From: an uncultured Colwellia sp.
GTDB lineage: Bacteria > Pseudomonadota > Gammaproteobacteria > Enterobacterales > Alteromonadaceae
Length of the DNA: 36,550 bases
Direction of reading: 5' to 3'
NCBI GenBank assembly: GCA_913020705.1
Contig: CAJWBY010000022.1
Coordinates: forward strand, 1-36,550
In this document: positions 8,307 to 16,810 of the stretch, one piece after another
Layout of the letters: every line of letters begins with the position of its first letter
How positions within the stretch are numbered: the first letter of the stretch is position 1
The notes under the pieces: model-generated
The model's database searches: none
Told to the model about the DNA's origin: nothing
What the model saw: only the letters and a program-made list of their open reading frames with translations
Position numbers and translations under genes: made by a program

Positions 8307-8806
8307 ACAGTGTAACTTTACTCAAATCCAAAGATAAAACTCTGGCTGTGGCATAAAGTCATTTGGTAGTTAAAGAAATGGAAGAAGTTTATACACCCTA
8401 ATCCCAATGTGGTATTTTTTCTGTGGGTATTCGTGTGTCCAGTAAAAACACCATTCAAAAACTAAAGTGCGCCAAAAGGAGGGGGGAGATTATTCTGATT
8501 GTAACGAGTAAAACACAACAGCGGCTAATCCCAGTAATAAGAACAAACTAACGTGCTTCGCAATTTACATAAGAGTTCATTGATAACGTCACTTTAGTAA
8601 TATCGATGCCACACTTGAAATCTTTGTCCGAGGAGACATTATATTTTAGTATGGACGCCTGGCTCAAATACCATTAAGACGACATTTCCGAGCAATTTTA
8701 ATCTTTTATGCTTGATCGACATAGGCAGCTAAACCAAAGTAATACCTTTCATCAAAAATACTGATCTCATAAAATGTCGATTGGTTGAATAGATTTTTTG
8801 TATCGA
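8307..8806. other. Gene-free stretch with scraps of decayed coding sequence
   Basis: Five hundred bases without an intact gene. On the minus strand three short frames look protein-like but lack starts and do not join. These are one ending in FDERYYFGLAAYVDQA (stop near 8710), one with VSSDKDFKCGIDITKVTLS (about 8570-8650), and one ending in SLFLLLGLAAVVFYSLQSE (about 8495-8560). I do not recognise the families. They may be remains of one or more lost genes downstream of the GT4 gene. Confidence 0.35.
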
Positions 8807-9883
8807 CTATTTAGCATGCGAAACACCTATTAACGCTTTGCTGTAAACATTAAATATTTGTGGAACAACCGCGTTACTGGAAAAATTATTTTTAATATAC
8901 AAATACGAAAATGAAGACATTTCTGTTCGTTTTTCGTTCGTTAACCTTTGTCCTTTTTTGATTGACTTAAGAAAGGCTGTTTCATTATACGGTTCTATTA
9001 ACCAGCCATTTACAGAATTTATTACTACAGATGCGATGCCGCCAATATCAAAACTAATAACAGGAATACCTCTTACAAGCGCTTCAATAGCTACAAGAGG
9101 TAAACCTTCTTCTCTACTGGTAATACATAACAAGCTTATTTTTGACCAGTGCGTATTCATAGACTTAACATGACCTTCTAATGTTACGTTACTACTTGCG
9201 GTAGTGCTAATCTCTTCTAACATAGGGCCACTCCCGTATATTGAAAAATCGTACTCGGGTAATTGCTGTGCTAACCGAATAAACACATCAGGACCCTTTT
9301 CGTAACTTAAGCGACCGACAAAAGCTACTTGTTTAGATGGTGCGGTTGTTTTACCCGATTTTGAAAGTAATTTAGTTGCTAATTTCCCAGGTAAATCGCT
9401 GGGTAACTCTACAAAGTTTTGAATCACTTCTGCGGTTAAATTACCCGATTGTTTAATTTTGTCAGAGACACAAATACAGGGGAATGAATGAGCTGTCATA
9501 CGGTCAATCCAACCATATAATTGTAATTTTATATTACCTTTCTCACCAGAGTGAAAGGTAGAAACAACGGCAGTGTTCATTAATTTACAGGTGATTCGGC
9601 CAATAATACCTGCTTTATATCCATGGGTATGAACAAGATCAATATTGAATACTTTTAAAAAGCCATACAGTGCGGTAAGACTGCCGTCTAATTTTAATAG
9701 CATCGAACGAAGAAATTCATCAGACTCAAAAATGGGATGTTCACCATAGTTATTCAATAAAATAATTTTTACCCTATGGCCTGATGAATGAAGACCTTTT
9801 GCAAGGTTTGCAACATGGGTTTCAATACCGCCATAGTCTTTACTATCAAGTAGCAAAGCTATATTTATATTTTGAGTAGTCAT
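8807..9883 (-). CDS. Family 4 glycosyltransferase
   Basis: This 358-residue GT-B enzyme has the N-terminal DYGGIETHVANLAKGL (acceptor domain) and LVHTHGYKAGIIGR. The donor domain has VAFVGRLSYEKGPDVFIRLA near residue 195 and the EX7E motif in REEGLPLVAIEALVRGIPVI near 265-285. There is no membrane segment. AGGTT lies about 5 bases before the ATG. It stands alone on the minus strand, divergent from the phosphatase-fold gene at 10180. A possible sigma54 element (TGGTCTATTTTATGCA, 9969-9954) has the right spacing but a poor -24 box. It should add a sugar to the EPS repeat unit. Confidence 0.9.
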   Translation of the reverse strand: MTTQNINIALLLDSKDYGGIETHVANLAKGLHSSGHRVKIILLNNYGEHPIFESDEFLRSMLLKLDGSLTALYGFLKVFNIDLVHTHGYKAGIIGRITCKLMNTAVVSTFHSGEKGNIKLQLYGWIDRMTAHSFPCICVSDKIKQSGNLTAEVIQNFVELPSDLPGKLATKLLSKSGKTTAPSKQVAFVGRLSYEKGPDVFIRLAQQLPEYDFSIYGSGPMLEEISTTASSNVTLEGHVKSMNTHWSKISLLCITSREEGLPLVAIEALVRGIPVISFDIGGIASVVINSVNGWLIEPYNETAFLKSIKKGQRLTNEKRTEMSSFSYLYIKNNFSSNAVVPQIFNVYSKALIGVSHAK

Positions 9884-10179
9884 AATGAACCTATCTTAAA
9901 TTTAAGTGAATTAAGCAGAACTAAGTTAATGTTCAACGTTTTACTCCTTGAGATGCATAAAATAGACCAATTTAATACAGCGCGAATAAGCCCAATAACA
10001 AGATATTTAGAGTCTATTTTTCAAGAGGATTGTTTTTTATTCGCAAATTGCACAAATATCTGGAGCTTTGCAAAGCAAATTAGCAATAAGAAATAATTGA
10101 ATACGTAAAGGGTAAGGTTATATTTTTGAGCTAAGATTTAGGGATAGAGACATTTTAATCTGATGAAATAGTGGGTTTT
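9884..10179. other. Divergent intergenic region
   Basis: It separates the GT4 gene (minus) from the phosphatase-fold gene (plus). A 55-codon plus-strand frame from ATG 9929 to 10096 (extendable to 9872) has a protein-like composition (RISPITRYLESIFQEDCFLF) but no ribosome binding site and no recognised family. It may be a gene scrap. Only a weak sigma54-like match (9969-9954, minus) is present, and none on the plus strand. Confidence 0.4.
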
Positions 10180-11145
10180 ATGGAAATGAAGTTAACTATA
10201 TCACTAATACTTATGCTTATATTGGTGTTTATGCCAACCGTTATTTGGCTATCACTGAAACAGGTTCACTCGCCATGGTGGCTTGAAAATATTTTATCGA
10301 CTCCCTTTATTATATTAGTTATTTACAGTGTTTTAATGCTGTTGCTGATTCACTTTATTTCATATCTTCATTGCACAGGTTATTTTTTAATTAACTTTTT
10401 TTTAGCCATTTTTTTAAATAATACTGACAGTTTAAATCACATGACAACTCTTAATCATAAGGAATGTATTGCTCCCGTTATTTTTTTTCAATTCAACATA
10501 AAATATACCGAGAAGGAAGATGAGATCAATGAATTAATTGAACACCTTGTGGGAAGAAAATACCATTTAATAACGCTACAAGGCGTCAGTCAACAATCAA
10601 AGCAGGAGATTGTGAAAAAATTAAGTCCTCATTATCCCTACTTTATTCGTGGTGAAAGTGAGCATCCGTATGTTCATAGTGATCAACTGATATTTAGCCT
10701 TTATGCTTTTTCTAGTATTAAGTATTATAAAAGTGACAACATGTCATATTTAATATCTAGTCAATGGCAGTTACCCTTTGGTGAAATAAGTTTATACACA
10801 TTACACCCGCCTTCACCGCGTAGTGAAAAACTTTGGCAAACTAGAAATCAAACATTATATCAATTAAAATATGCACTTAAAGACTCTCCAACAAAAAACG
10901 TATTAGTGATAGGTGACTTAAATATTTCAAAAAATTCAAGTCGTATAAAGTTATTAACGCAGGGCATGAATACAGAATTTGTAAATTCATGGCCCAAAAA
11001 CAATTACGTGTTATCTTTTTTTGGTTTAGCTATTGATCACTTCTGGGTCGCAAAACCCGCTAATATTTGCTTTAGGGAACGTATTAACAAATTTAGCTGG
11101 TCAGATCATTATGCAGTAAAAACACAGGTTGACTATAAAAAATAG
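10180..11145 (+). CDS. Membrane-anchored endonuclease/exonuclease/phosphatase-fold protein, catalytic Glu missing
   Basis: This 321-residue protein has two or three N-terminal membrane segments (about residues 4-80), then a domain of the endonuclease/exonuclease/phosphatase (EEP) superfamily. The fold motifs are FFQFNIKYT (usually FNV), VLVIGDLNIS (usually GDFN), AIDHFWV and the final SDHYAV. The metal-binding Glu normally found in LQEV is Gly here (LITLQGV, about G135). Family knowledge says that Glu is needed for Mg2+ catalysis, so this copy may be inactive or altered. GTG 10171 is in frame, but ATG 10180 or 10186 is more likely. Orientation suggests it is transcribed separately from the polymerase gene. 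A role in EPS is inferred from location only. Confidence 0.7.
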   Translation: MEMKLTISLILMLILVFMPTVIWLSLKQVHSPWWLENILSTPFIILVIYSVLMLLLIHFISYLHCTGYFLINFFLAIFLNNTDSLNHMTTLNHKECIAPVIFFQFNIKYTEKEDEINELIEHLVGRKYHLITLQGVSQQSKQEIVKKLSPHYPYFIRGESEHPYVHSDQLIFSLYAFSSIKYYKSDNMSYLISSQWQLPFGEISLYTLHPPSPRSEKLWQTRNQTLYQLKYALKDSPTKNVLVIGDLNISKNSSRIKLLTQGMNTEFVNSWPKNNYVLSFFGLAIDHFWVAKPANICFRERINKFSWSDHYAVKTQVDYKK

Positions 11146-11239
11146 TGGAACTAATACTACGTTTATCACTTTATAAGATTTTTGAATAACTTAGGTAATC
11201 TACTTTATATTTATAAGAAATAGCTAAATAGAAGCAATA

Positions 11240-11530
11240 ATGAACGTAAATCTATTCAGGGATTGGAAAGTCCTTGTTGGAAAATATATTTCTAGCCATG
11301 GCGAGTTACATCGTTGCAAGCTATTTTATTCAATTGACTTTACATCTACGCAAGTTATTGGATGCCTGTTTAGGCGGTGTAAAGTGGCAGCATATTGTTC
11401 ATTTCATAAGTATTTTATCAATAACGAAAGACAACGATTATTGCTGAAAGTTACCATGGATGCCATATTAATTTACTTTAATCATTCAGATACACAAGCT
11501 GTTGCTAATTACTTATTCTGGATAGACTAG
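11240..11530 (+). CDS. Small protein of unknown function
   Basis: A 96-residue frame with ordinary composition: Cys-rich middle (CKLFYS, GCLFRRCKVAAYCSF) and a C-terminal part FINNERQRLLLKVTMDAILI. There is no signal peptide, membrane segment or recognised domain. The ribosome binding site is weak (AGAAG about 6 bases before ATG). It lies in the same direction between the phosphatase-fold gene and the polymerase gene. It could be a real accessory gene or a remnant. Confidence 0.4.
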   Translation: MNVNLFRDWKVLVGKYISSHGELHRCKLFYSIDFTSTQVIGCLFRRCKVAAYCSFHKYFINNERQRLLLKVTMDAILIYFNHSDTQAVANYLFWID

Positions 11531-11536
11531 AACAAT

Positions 11537-11579
11537 TCCCAATTCCCAATTCGCAATTAAAAATTTGTAATTCGCAATT
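11537..11579. repeat. Paired AATTCGCAATT motifs upstream of the polymerase promoter
   Basis: AATTCGCAATT occurs at 11548-11558 and again at 11569-11579, exactly 21 bases (two helical turns) apart, preceded by two looser AATTCCC copies. They end 82 bases upstream of the -24 box at 11661. The reverse complement AATTGCGAATT is also upstream of the sypA promoter (18157-18167). This suggests an activator site; it is not proven. Confidence 0.4.
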
Positions 11580-11660
11580 CAATATAAACATTCGTGTAAG
11601 TATTTTTAATGTAAATTTACTTTTCCGTTTTAAATCAGTTACCTGCGTTGTTGCTTTAAC

Positions 11661-11676
11661 TGGCATGTAATTTGCT
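11661..11676 (+). promoter_or_regulatory. Sigma54-type promoter of the polymerase gene
   Basis: TGGCATGTAATTTGCT differs from TGGCACG-N4-TTGCW at one position only. It is the best -24/-12 match in the window. The start would fall near 11688, about 28 bases before ATG 11716. Confidence 0.8.
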
Positions 11677-11715
11677 TTTCAAGATAATCTAATAAAACAT
11701 TCTATAGGAATGCTT

Positions 11716-13116
11716 ATGCAGTCAGGGAGATTACAGTGTAGTACCAATCTTATATGGTTTATTGGTATTATATGTTGTTTGATTGGACTTATTTGGTCGT
11801 TAGTGCCTCACCCCGTTGTGCCCATTGCTTTGGCTCTAATACCTATTGCCCTTATCATCGTGGTACATTTTTCCGTGCCAATTGGTTTACTATTTATTGT
11901 TTTCTCCTTTTTCCGTATTCACGAAGCAATCCCCGTATTGTATTCACTACGTATTCCCTTATTACTTTCTCTTGCTACTATATCAACCCTTACGTGGCAC
12001 TTAATGATCAGTAAAAAAATCAAGCCCTATAGCAGACCAGAATTACGGGCTTTTTTTATTTTCTTTATAATCGTTTTTATTGGTTTGTTGTTTTCGGCTA
12101 ATCGAACCATAGCAATTGCTTATTTCCAATCAACATATATAAAAATGGCTATTATGGTCCCCGTACTAGCTTGGCTCCTTACCGAAGTAAAGCATTTTAA
12201 ATTGACTTTACTTATGATGTCTTGCGCAGGATTGATCGTGGGTTTTATCGCGCTATTCAATAAAATAAATGGCATTGGTTTGGTCGAAGAAACCCGTGTG
12301 ACCATTGGCCGGAATATAGAATCAATATTAGGGGATCCTAATGATCTCTCCTTGGTATTGCTTTTCCCCTTATCTTTTGCCATATCACTATTGTTGACTA
12401 TAGGGTTAAGCCTAAGATTACGCTTATTTGGATTTGTGGCAACTATCGTGTTGTTTAGTGCCATCATGGCAACGCAAAGCCGTGGGGGATTACTTGGAGT
12501 TCTGGCGGTAGTTGGCATTGTAACTTATCGCCGAATAAAATCGAAAGCGCTTTTCTTCAGCGCTGGCGGTCTGTGCACTGTCGCTTTGTTCATTGTTGCA
12601 GGGATCAGTGGAAGGAAATCCGGCGGTGCTGTAGAGGCTGGCGTGGATGAGTCGGCAATGGGGAGGCTTCACGCTTGGGAGGCTGCTTTTGGAATGGCAC
12701 TTGATAATCCATTAACTGGCGTTGGAATTAATACATTTTACTCTAATTATTATTATTACACACCATTTTGGGATGGTTTGAATCATGCGGTTCATAGTAC
12801 CTGGTTTGGTGTGTTAGCAGAAACGGGATTTGTTGGTCTAGCCGCTTATTTAATTATGATGACTAGGATCTTTAAAGCGTCACGTAACACCTTAAATATA
12901 GTGACTCACCCTAGCAGTAAATATCCAGCGGTTGTTCGTGCGATAAGTGAAGGTAATTTTGCGGGATTCTTGTCCTTTTGTGTATCGGGTTCATTTCTGA
13001 CGCAAGGGTTTACCTGGCCAATATATATTTTACTTGCTCTAACTGCCTCGGTAGCACAATTTGTCGAAAATAAGGAAGCATCAAATTATGCATACAAAGA
13101 TAGGGAAATCATCTAA
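11716..13116 (+). CDS. Wzy-type O-antigen polymerase/ligase
   Basis: This 466-residue inner-membrane protein has about 10-12 hydrophobic segments. It has the RGGLLG motif near residue 257 and a large periplasmic loop with the Wzy_C-type signature (MGRLHAWEAAFGMALDNPLT, then GVGINTFYSNYYYY), followed by HAVHSTWFGVLAETGFVGL. Members polymerise or ligate undecaprenyl-linked repeat units at the periplasmic face. In V. fischeri, SypK and SypL are the comparable proteins. ATG 11716 is preferred over ATG 11710 because AGGA is 6 bases before it. Its own sigma54-type promoter sits upstream. Polymerase rather than ligase is inferred from the EPS context. Confidence 0.88.
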   Translation: MQSGRLQCSTNLIWFIGIICCLIGLIWSLVPHPVVPIALALIPIALIIVVHFSVPIGLLFIVFSFFRIHEAIPVLYSLRIPLLLSLATISTLTWHLMISKKIKPYSRPELRAFFIFFIIVFIGLLFSANRTIAIAYFQSTYIKMAIMVPVLAWLLTEVKHFKLTLLMMSCAGLIVGFIALFNKINGIGLVEETRVTIGRNIESILGDPNDLSLVLLFPLSFAISLLLTIGLSLRLRLFGFVATIVLFSAIMATQSRGGLLGVLAVVGIVTYRRIKSKALFFSAGGLCTVALFIVAGISGRKSGGAVEAGVDESAMGRLHAWEAAFGMALDNPLTGVGINTFYSNYYYYTPFWDGLNHAVHSTWFGVLAETGFVGLAAYLIMMTRIFKASRNTLNIVTHPSSKYPAVVRAISEGNFAGFLSFCVSGSFLTQGFTWPIYILLALTASVAQFVENKEASNYAYKDREII

Positions 13117-13318
13117 ATTCATCTATTTGATAGTCTCTGTCGGTAATGATTGTACTTGTTTTTTAGGTCACCTAACGGGCACCGTAAATTTCTTTGAACT
13201 ATTATTACTCTTCTTTAATATTGATAATATAGGGTTGAAAATATTCTTTGTAATTTCAGAATTTTCTGATCAACTTATTGCTATTGTAAGAGAAAAATGT
13301 ACAGGGTCCATTGATTAA
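13088..13318 (+). CDS. Short protein of unknown function overlapping the polymerase gene end
   Basis: A 76-residue frame starts at an ATG with AAGGAA about 10 bases upstream and overlaps the last 29 bases of the polymerase gene, an arrangement typical of a coupled gene. The product is hydrophobic in the middle (NFFELLLLFFNIDNIGLKIFF) and ends IVREKCTGSID. No family is recognised. It could be a short membrane peptide or the start of a gene cut off by deletion, since the next 690 bases look eroded. Confidence 0.35.
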   Translation: MHTKIGKSSKFIYLIVSVGNDCTCFLGHLTGTVNFFELLLLFFNIDNIGLKIFFVISEFSDQLIAIVREKCTGSID

Positions 13319-14005
13319 AATCAATTTTACATCCGTCAAAACAATATGATTTTCCCACTTTCTACCAATATATTATGTTTAATGTATTGGCTGATATGCA
13401 CTGTTTTCTTTCCTTGAACGTAGGTGATTTATTCTGTTCAGACTCTAAATCAAGGGAAGTATCGCTTTTATACTCATTCAATTAAAAGACTATAAATCTA
13501 TTGGCTAGCAAGTAATTCAAGTATTTTTTATTTGTTAATCAGTGGTTTGGTGGTTATTTCTATAATATATTTTCTATCTGTAAAGCTTTGTGAATAGGCA
13601 CACTAATCAGCTAAATTTGATTTATCTTTGTTAAGGTTGGTGATTGTAATGCCTAAGTTTAGATAGAATAGTTTAGCGAAACAGTATTCAATGACGTAAG
13701 AAAACATATTGTGGTAAATACACACCCAACTGACTCTGCGGGAAATGTATATGAAAAAAAGGCAATGGGTATTCACTGTAGATTAACATATTATGTAACA
13801 CATCGTTGGTGAAACTGGGCGGGTTATTTGTTTACGATAAATCTGAAACTATTAATCGTAAACAAATGAGCGCGAAGTATGTTGGTAAAGGCGAACGTGT
13901 GGGGATTTCACAGTCGTTAATAAAGGTAAACGTCAAAAACAGAGTCCTATGAAAATATAATGACACTTTATGAAAAATTAAATTATTTGCCTAAACATTT
14001 AACAC
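13319..14005. other. Gene-free stretch with an eroded plus-strand gene
   Basis: Nearly 690 bases without an intact gene. From about 13669 to 13812 the plus strand reads a start-less frame with HIVVNTHPTDSAGNVYEKKA then MGIHCRLTYYVTHRW and a stop. The adjacent frame then continues LVKLGGLFVYDKSETINRKQ and MSAKYVGKGERVGISQS to a stop near 13953. Together they look like one decayed gene of unknown family with a frameshift near 13808. The 13-base inverted repeat ATTTGTTTACGAT (13826-13838 and 13855-13867) lies inside it. It has no T run. Confidence 0.4.
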
Positions 14006-14701
14006 TTAAACAGAAATGTTGAGTAAAACTATACTTGCAAGTTTCATTCTAAGTTTAGACATTATGCTCGGAAATAATTTGTTAAATCGATAGGTTTCTC
14101 TTTGTAATTCAGTTAATAGCGATGGGTTGTTTTTATCATTTATTATCGAGCCGATTAAGTTAACTTTTTTGAGTTTTAATTTTTCGACACTTTCTTGTAT
14201 TAAGTTTGAAGGCGTTTCGCCTGCTTCAATCACCAGTAAAGCTGCTTCACACACTTCACAAATAATCTCCGCGGGTATGTTACTTTGGTTTAATGACGTT
14301 AATGCAGAGGTATCAAAAATAATACAATCAAAATTATCTAACCATTGTTTGATTGATTCAAGTAGTAAGTGACTTTCTCGGTAATGTAAAACATCACGAA
14401 TGTTTTGAGGAGCAGGCAGTAAGCTATAACCTTTATTTTCAATAGCAATAATTTCATTTGCGTTAACTTTATCTGTTGTTGACTGGCGCAAGTGTTCTGA
14501 TAAAACAGGGTTAAAGGTATTTGTTTCAACCAGTAAAACATTTTTACCAACAACTTGCGCTCGTTCAACAATAGCTTGTGCAATGGTTGTTTTCCCTTCT
14601 CCAGCTTTTGCAGAAGTAACCGCTATTGTTTTATAACCTGACCCAATAGTTTGATTATAAATAGCTTCTACTTCTGCATAATGAATAGGTAATTTTTGCA
14701 T
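14006..14701 (-). CDS. sypD: CpsD/SypD-like polysaccharide ATPase with altered Walker A'
   Basis: This 231-residue P-loop protein is of the BY-kinase/MinD type. Walker A is TSAKAGEGKTTIA (about residues 29-41) and Walker B is CIIFDTSAL (about 120-128). The Walker A' motif, normally VLLIDxDxRxP with a catalytic Asp, is VLLVETNTFNP (E59, T60). There is no C-terminal Tyr cluster. Family knowledge says BY-kinases need both features for autophosphorylation, so this is more likely an ATPase regulator of export than an active tyrosine kinase. It is last in the sypABCD-like unit, with a single base between the sypC stop and its ATG and GGAGGG as ribosome binding site. The partner is probably the Wzz-type protein at 22117. 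Confidence 0.8.
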   Translation of the reverse strand: MQKLPIHYAEVEAIYNQTIGSGYKTIAVTSAKAGEGKTTIAQAIVERAQVVGKNVLLVETNTFNPVLSEHLRQSTTDKVNANEIIAIENKGYSLLPAPQNIRDVLHYRESHLLLESIKQWLDNFDCIIFDTSALTSLNQSNIPAEIICEVCEAALLVIEAGETPSNLIQESVEKLKLKKVNLIGSIINDKNNPSLLTELQRETYRFNKLFPSIMSKLRMKLASIVLLNISV

Positions 14702-14702
14702 A

Positions 14703-16808
14703 TTATAACCCTCCTACAATGGCAACTAGCGATACAACGCTAAGCATATCTTTAACATTAGCCATGAAAACATTCCAATTACTTTGTGATATGTCAGGAA
14801 CAAAAATCGTGTCTCCAACACGTACCATAGGTAATTGAGTAAAATCAGGATATTCAATAAATTTTTCTAAATCAAACGCGCGGCTAACATTTTCTTTTGA
14901 TTGACTTCTAGAGATATTAACCACCATTATTTTTTCCAAATAAGCCGATTGGGTAGGGCCACCTGATTCCGCTAAAATATCTAAAATTGTCATATCTGAG
15001 CTGAACTTGTAACGCCCTGGTTTTTCTACCGCACCTATTATTCGAACCGTTTGTTCTTTTTTGTTGTCGAACCAAGGCTTGTTTCTTTCAGGAACGTAAA
15101 TAGTGTCCCCCGACTTAACTAAGGGTAATAAGGTTTCATCGCCGGTTTCGAAATACAAACCTAAATCAAGTGTGCTTACTTTACTCTCAAAACTATTACG
15201 ATGGGTAATTTTTATATTATGAATGTCGGCATTTTGATTTGGTCCATTCGCAGCAGAAAGTATGTCTAAAAAGTGTAGGTTATTATTAAAAGCATATCGC
15301 CCGGGTTGACCTACTTGACCAAAGACATAAATCGATGACTCTTGAGATTGACGTAACCATCGAGCTTTATTATCGATAACGTCACGTGGTCGCTCACTAA
15401 TAATAATAGTATCGCCTGCGCCTACTTTAGGTAATAACGAAAATTCGCCACCTTCTGCTATAAAGTTATCTAAATCAAAAGGTTTCGTCCTTGTTGTTTG
15501 ACCTTTTTTTAGTACTCTCACTTGAGACAAATCAGCATCTTGAGTTGGGCCACCCGCATGCGCAAAAATATCTAGAAAGTTCATTTCATCAGCCCATTCA
15601 TATCGTCCAGGATTTTTTACTGCCCCTATTATTCTAATGGCTCTGTCAGGTGCTATTTTAATCCATGACTTTTCATTCATATCAGTTTTTTCTGGGACAA
15701 AAATAGCATCTCCTGGGGAGACGGTAGGAGTCTCTACTTGTGTTAATCCTTCTGTGTAGGCTTGTAAGTCAAAAGCATCTATTTTTCCTGTTGAGCGAAT
15801 AATTCTAATTTTTCGCGACTCTGCAAATCTTGTAGGTCCACCGGCATTGGCTAAAATATCAAAGAACTTACTACCGGCAGGCGCTTCAAATGCTCCGGGC
15901 TTAAAAACTTCGCCCATTACATAAACTGTTCTTAAACCATTTTTAATTTCTTCTTCTTGAATTGGAATAAATAGGGTTGAACCTGGTGTGATTAAAGGCA
16001 TATGCGAAGCATCGCCCGTATCTAAATAGGTTTTTAGATCAAAAAGTTCGGGGGAACCATCGTTAATTACGCGGATATGTTCTACGCCAGCATAGCGAGT
16101 TACACCACCAGCCCTCATTAGCATATCGACTACTGTATTGCCTGCTTTATAAGAAAATACGCCGGGTTTAAGCACTTCACCAAAAACTTTAATCGCGGTT
16201 TCTTTTTCAGAGCCGTCACCACTTGCAGATAAAGTTGCAGCATCAAAATCCATTTGGACATTACCAATTAAAGGAGAGGCCGGTACAAATACAACATCTA
16301 GGGGCTCAATTTTAGGTAAAATTGAAAAGTCACCGGTATCTAAATATTTTTTATAATCAAAGATAATGACCTTACCTTGACGATTTAGCTGTATTCTATC
16401 GAGTTGAGCGCCAGCTACAGCACCTCCTGATTTCTGAAGCGCCATTTGTATGTTACCGTCCTCGGGTAAATCTATCATTCCTGGTATTTCTACAAAACCT
16501 AATACCTGAATAGGCACACGTCTTTCAATTAAGTAAACTTTAAAATTATTGATAGCACGATATTCTTCGCCTAAAATTCTGGATAAATCTTCATTAGCTT
16601 GCGTTAGCGTTTTACCTATAATAGACACTTTACCGACTTCGGGTAAGTTAAGCGTACCATCACGCTTTACTTGAAAAGGTTTTTCGAAGTCAATTTCACC
16701 AGGGATTTCAATTTGTAATACATCACCAGGGCGTATGATAATTTCAGCTGACTGAACATGACTCATAACAAATAAACAGCTCAGTATTGTTATTAATAAT
16801 TTAATCAT
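14703..16808 (-). CDS. sypC: Wza/SypC-like polysaccharide export protein with six SLBB domains
   Basis: This 701-residue protein has a Sec signal peptide (cleavage likely after VQSA). The Poly_export domain follows (IIRPGDVLQIEIPG near residue 25). Six SLBB domains are then marked by repeated phrases: VLGFVEIPGMI, VFGEVLKPGVF, VMGEVFKPGAF, IIGAVKNPGRY, VFGQVGQPGRY and IIGAVEKPGRY. Each SLBB is followed by a FDLxxYxxTGD...PxxxxGDxIFVP segment. The C-terminus has a hydrophobic helix (MLSVVSLVAIVGGL). It should form the outer-membrane/periplasmic EPS channel. Wza usually has two or three SLBB domains, so this is an expanded form. ATG 16808, just after the sypB stop, with AGGA upstream, is preferred over TTG 16814. 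Confidence 0.92.
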   Translation of the reverse strand: MIKLLITILSCLFVMSHVQSAEIIIRPGDVLQIEIPGEIDFEKPFQVKRDGTLNLPEVGKVSIIGKTLTQANEDLSRILGEEYRAINNFKVYLIERRVPIQVLGFVEIPGMIDLPEDGNIQMALQKSGGAVAGAQLDRIQLNRQGKVIIFDYKKYLDTGDFSILPKIEPLDVVFVPASPLIGNVQMDFDAATLSASGDGSEKETAIKVFGEVLKPGVFSYKAGNTVVDMLMRAGGVTRYAGVEHIRVINDGSPELFDLKTYLDTGDASHMPLITPGSTLFIPIQEEEIKNGLRTVYVMGEVFKPGAFEAPAGSKFFDILANAGGPTRFAESRKIRIIRSTGKIDAFDLQAYTEGLTQVETPTVSPGDAIFVPEKTDMNEKSWIKIAPDRAIRIIGAVKNPGRYEWADEMNFLDIFAHAGGPTQDADLSQVRVLKKGQTTRTKPFDLDNFIAEGGEFSLLPKVGAGDTIIISERPRDVIDNKARWLRQSQESSIYVFGQVGQPGRYAFNNNLHFLDILSAANGPNQNADIHNIKITHRNSFESKVSTLDLGLYFETGDETLLPLVKSGDTIYVPERNKPWFDNKKEQTVRIIGAVEKPGRYKFSSDMTILDILAESGGPTQSAYLEKIMVVNISRSQSKENVSRAFDLEKFIEYPDFTQLPMVRVGDTIFVPDISQSNWNVFMANVKDMLSVVSLVAIVGGL

Positions 16809-16810
16809 GG

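Noticed and set aside
9954..9969. Sigma54-like TGGTCTATTTTATGCA before the GT4 gene at 9883
   Set aside because: Spacing and -12 box fit, but the -24 box has only TGG in common with the consensus; GG-N10-GC alone is expected by chance about once per few hundred bases.
12120..12518. 132-residue minus-strand frame inside the polymerase gene
   Set aside because: It is antisense to a clear Wzy-type gene with conserved motifs and has no ribosome binding site or family resemblance.
13826..13867. 13-base inverted repeat as terminator or transposon end
   Set aside because: No T run, no flanking target duplication and no transposase; it falls inside an eroded coding stretch and may be chance.
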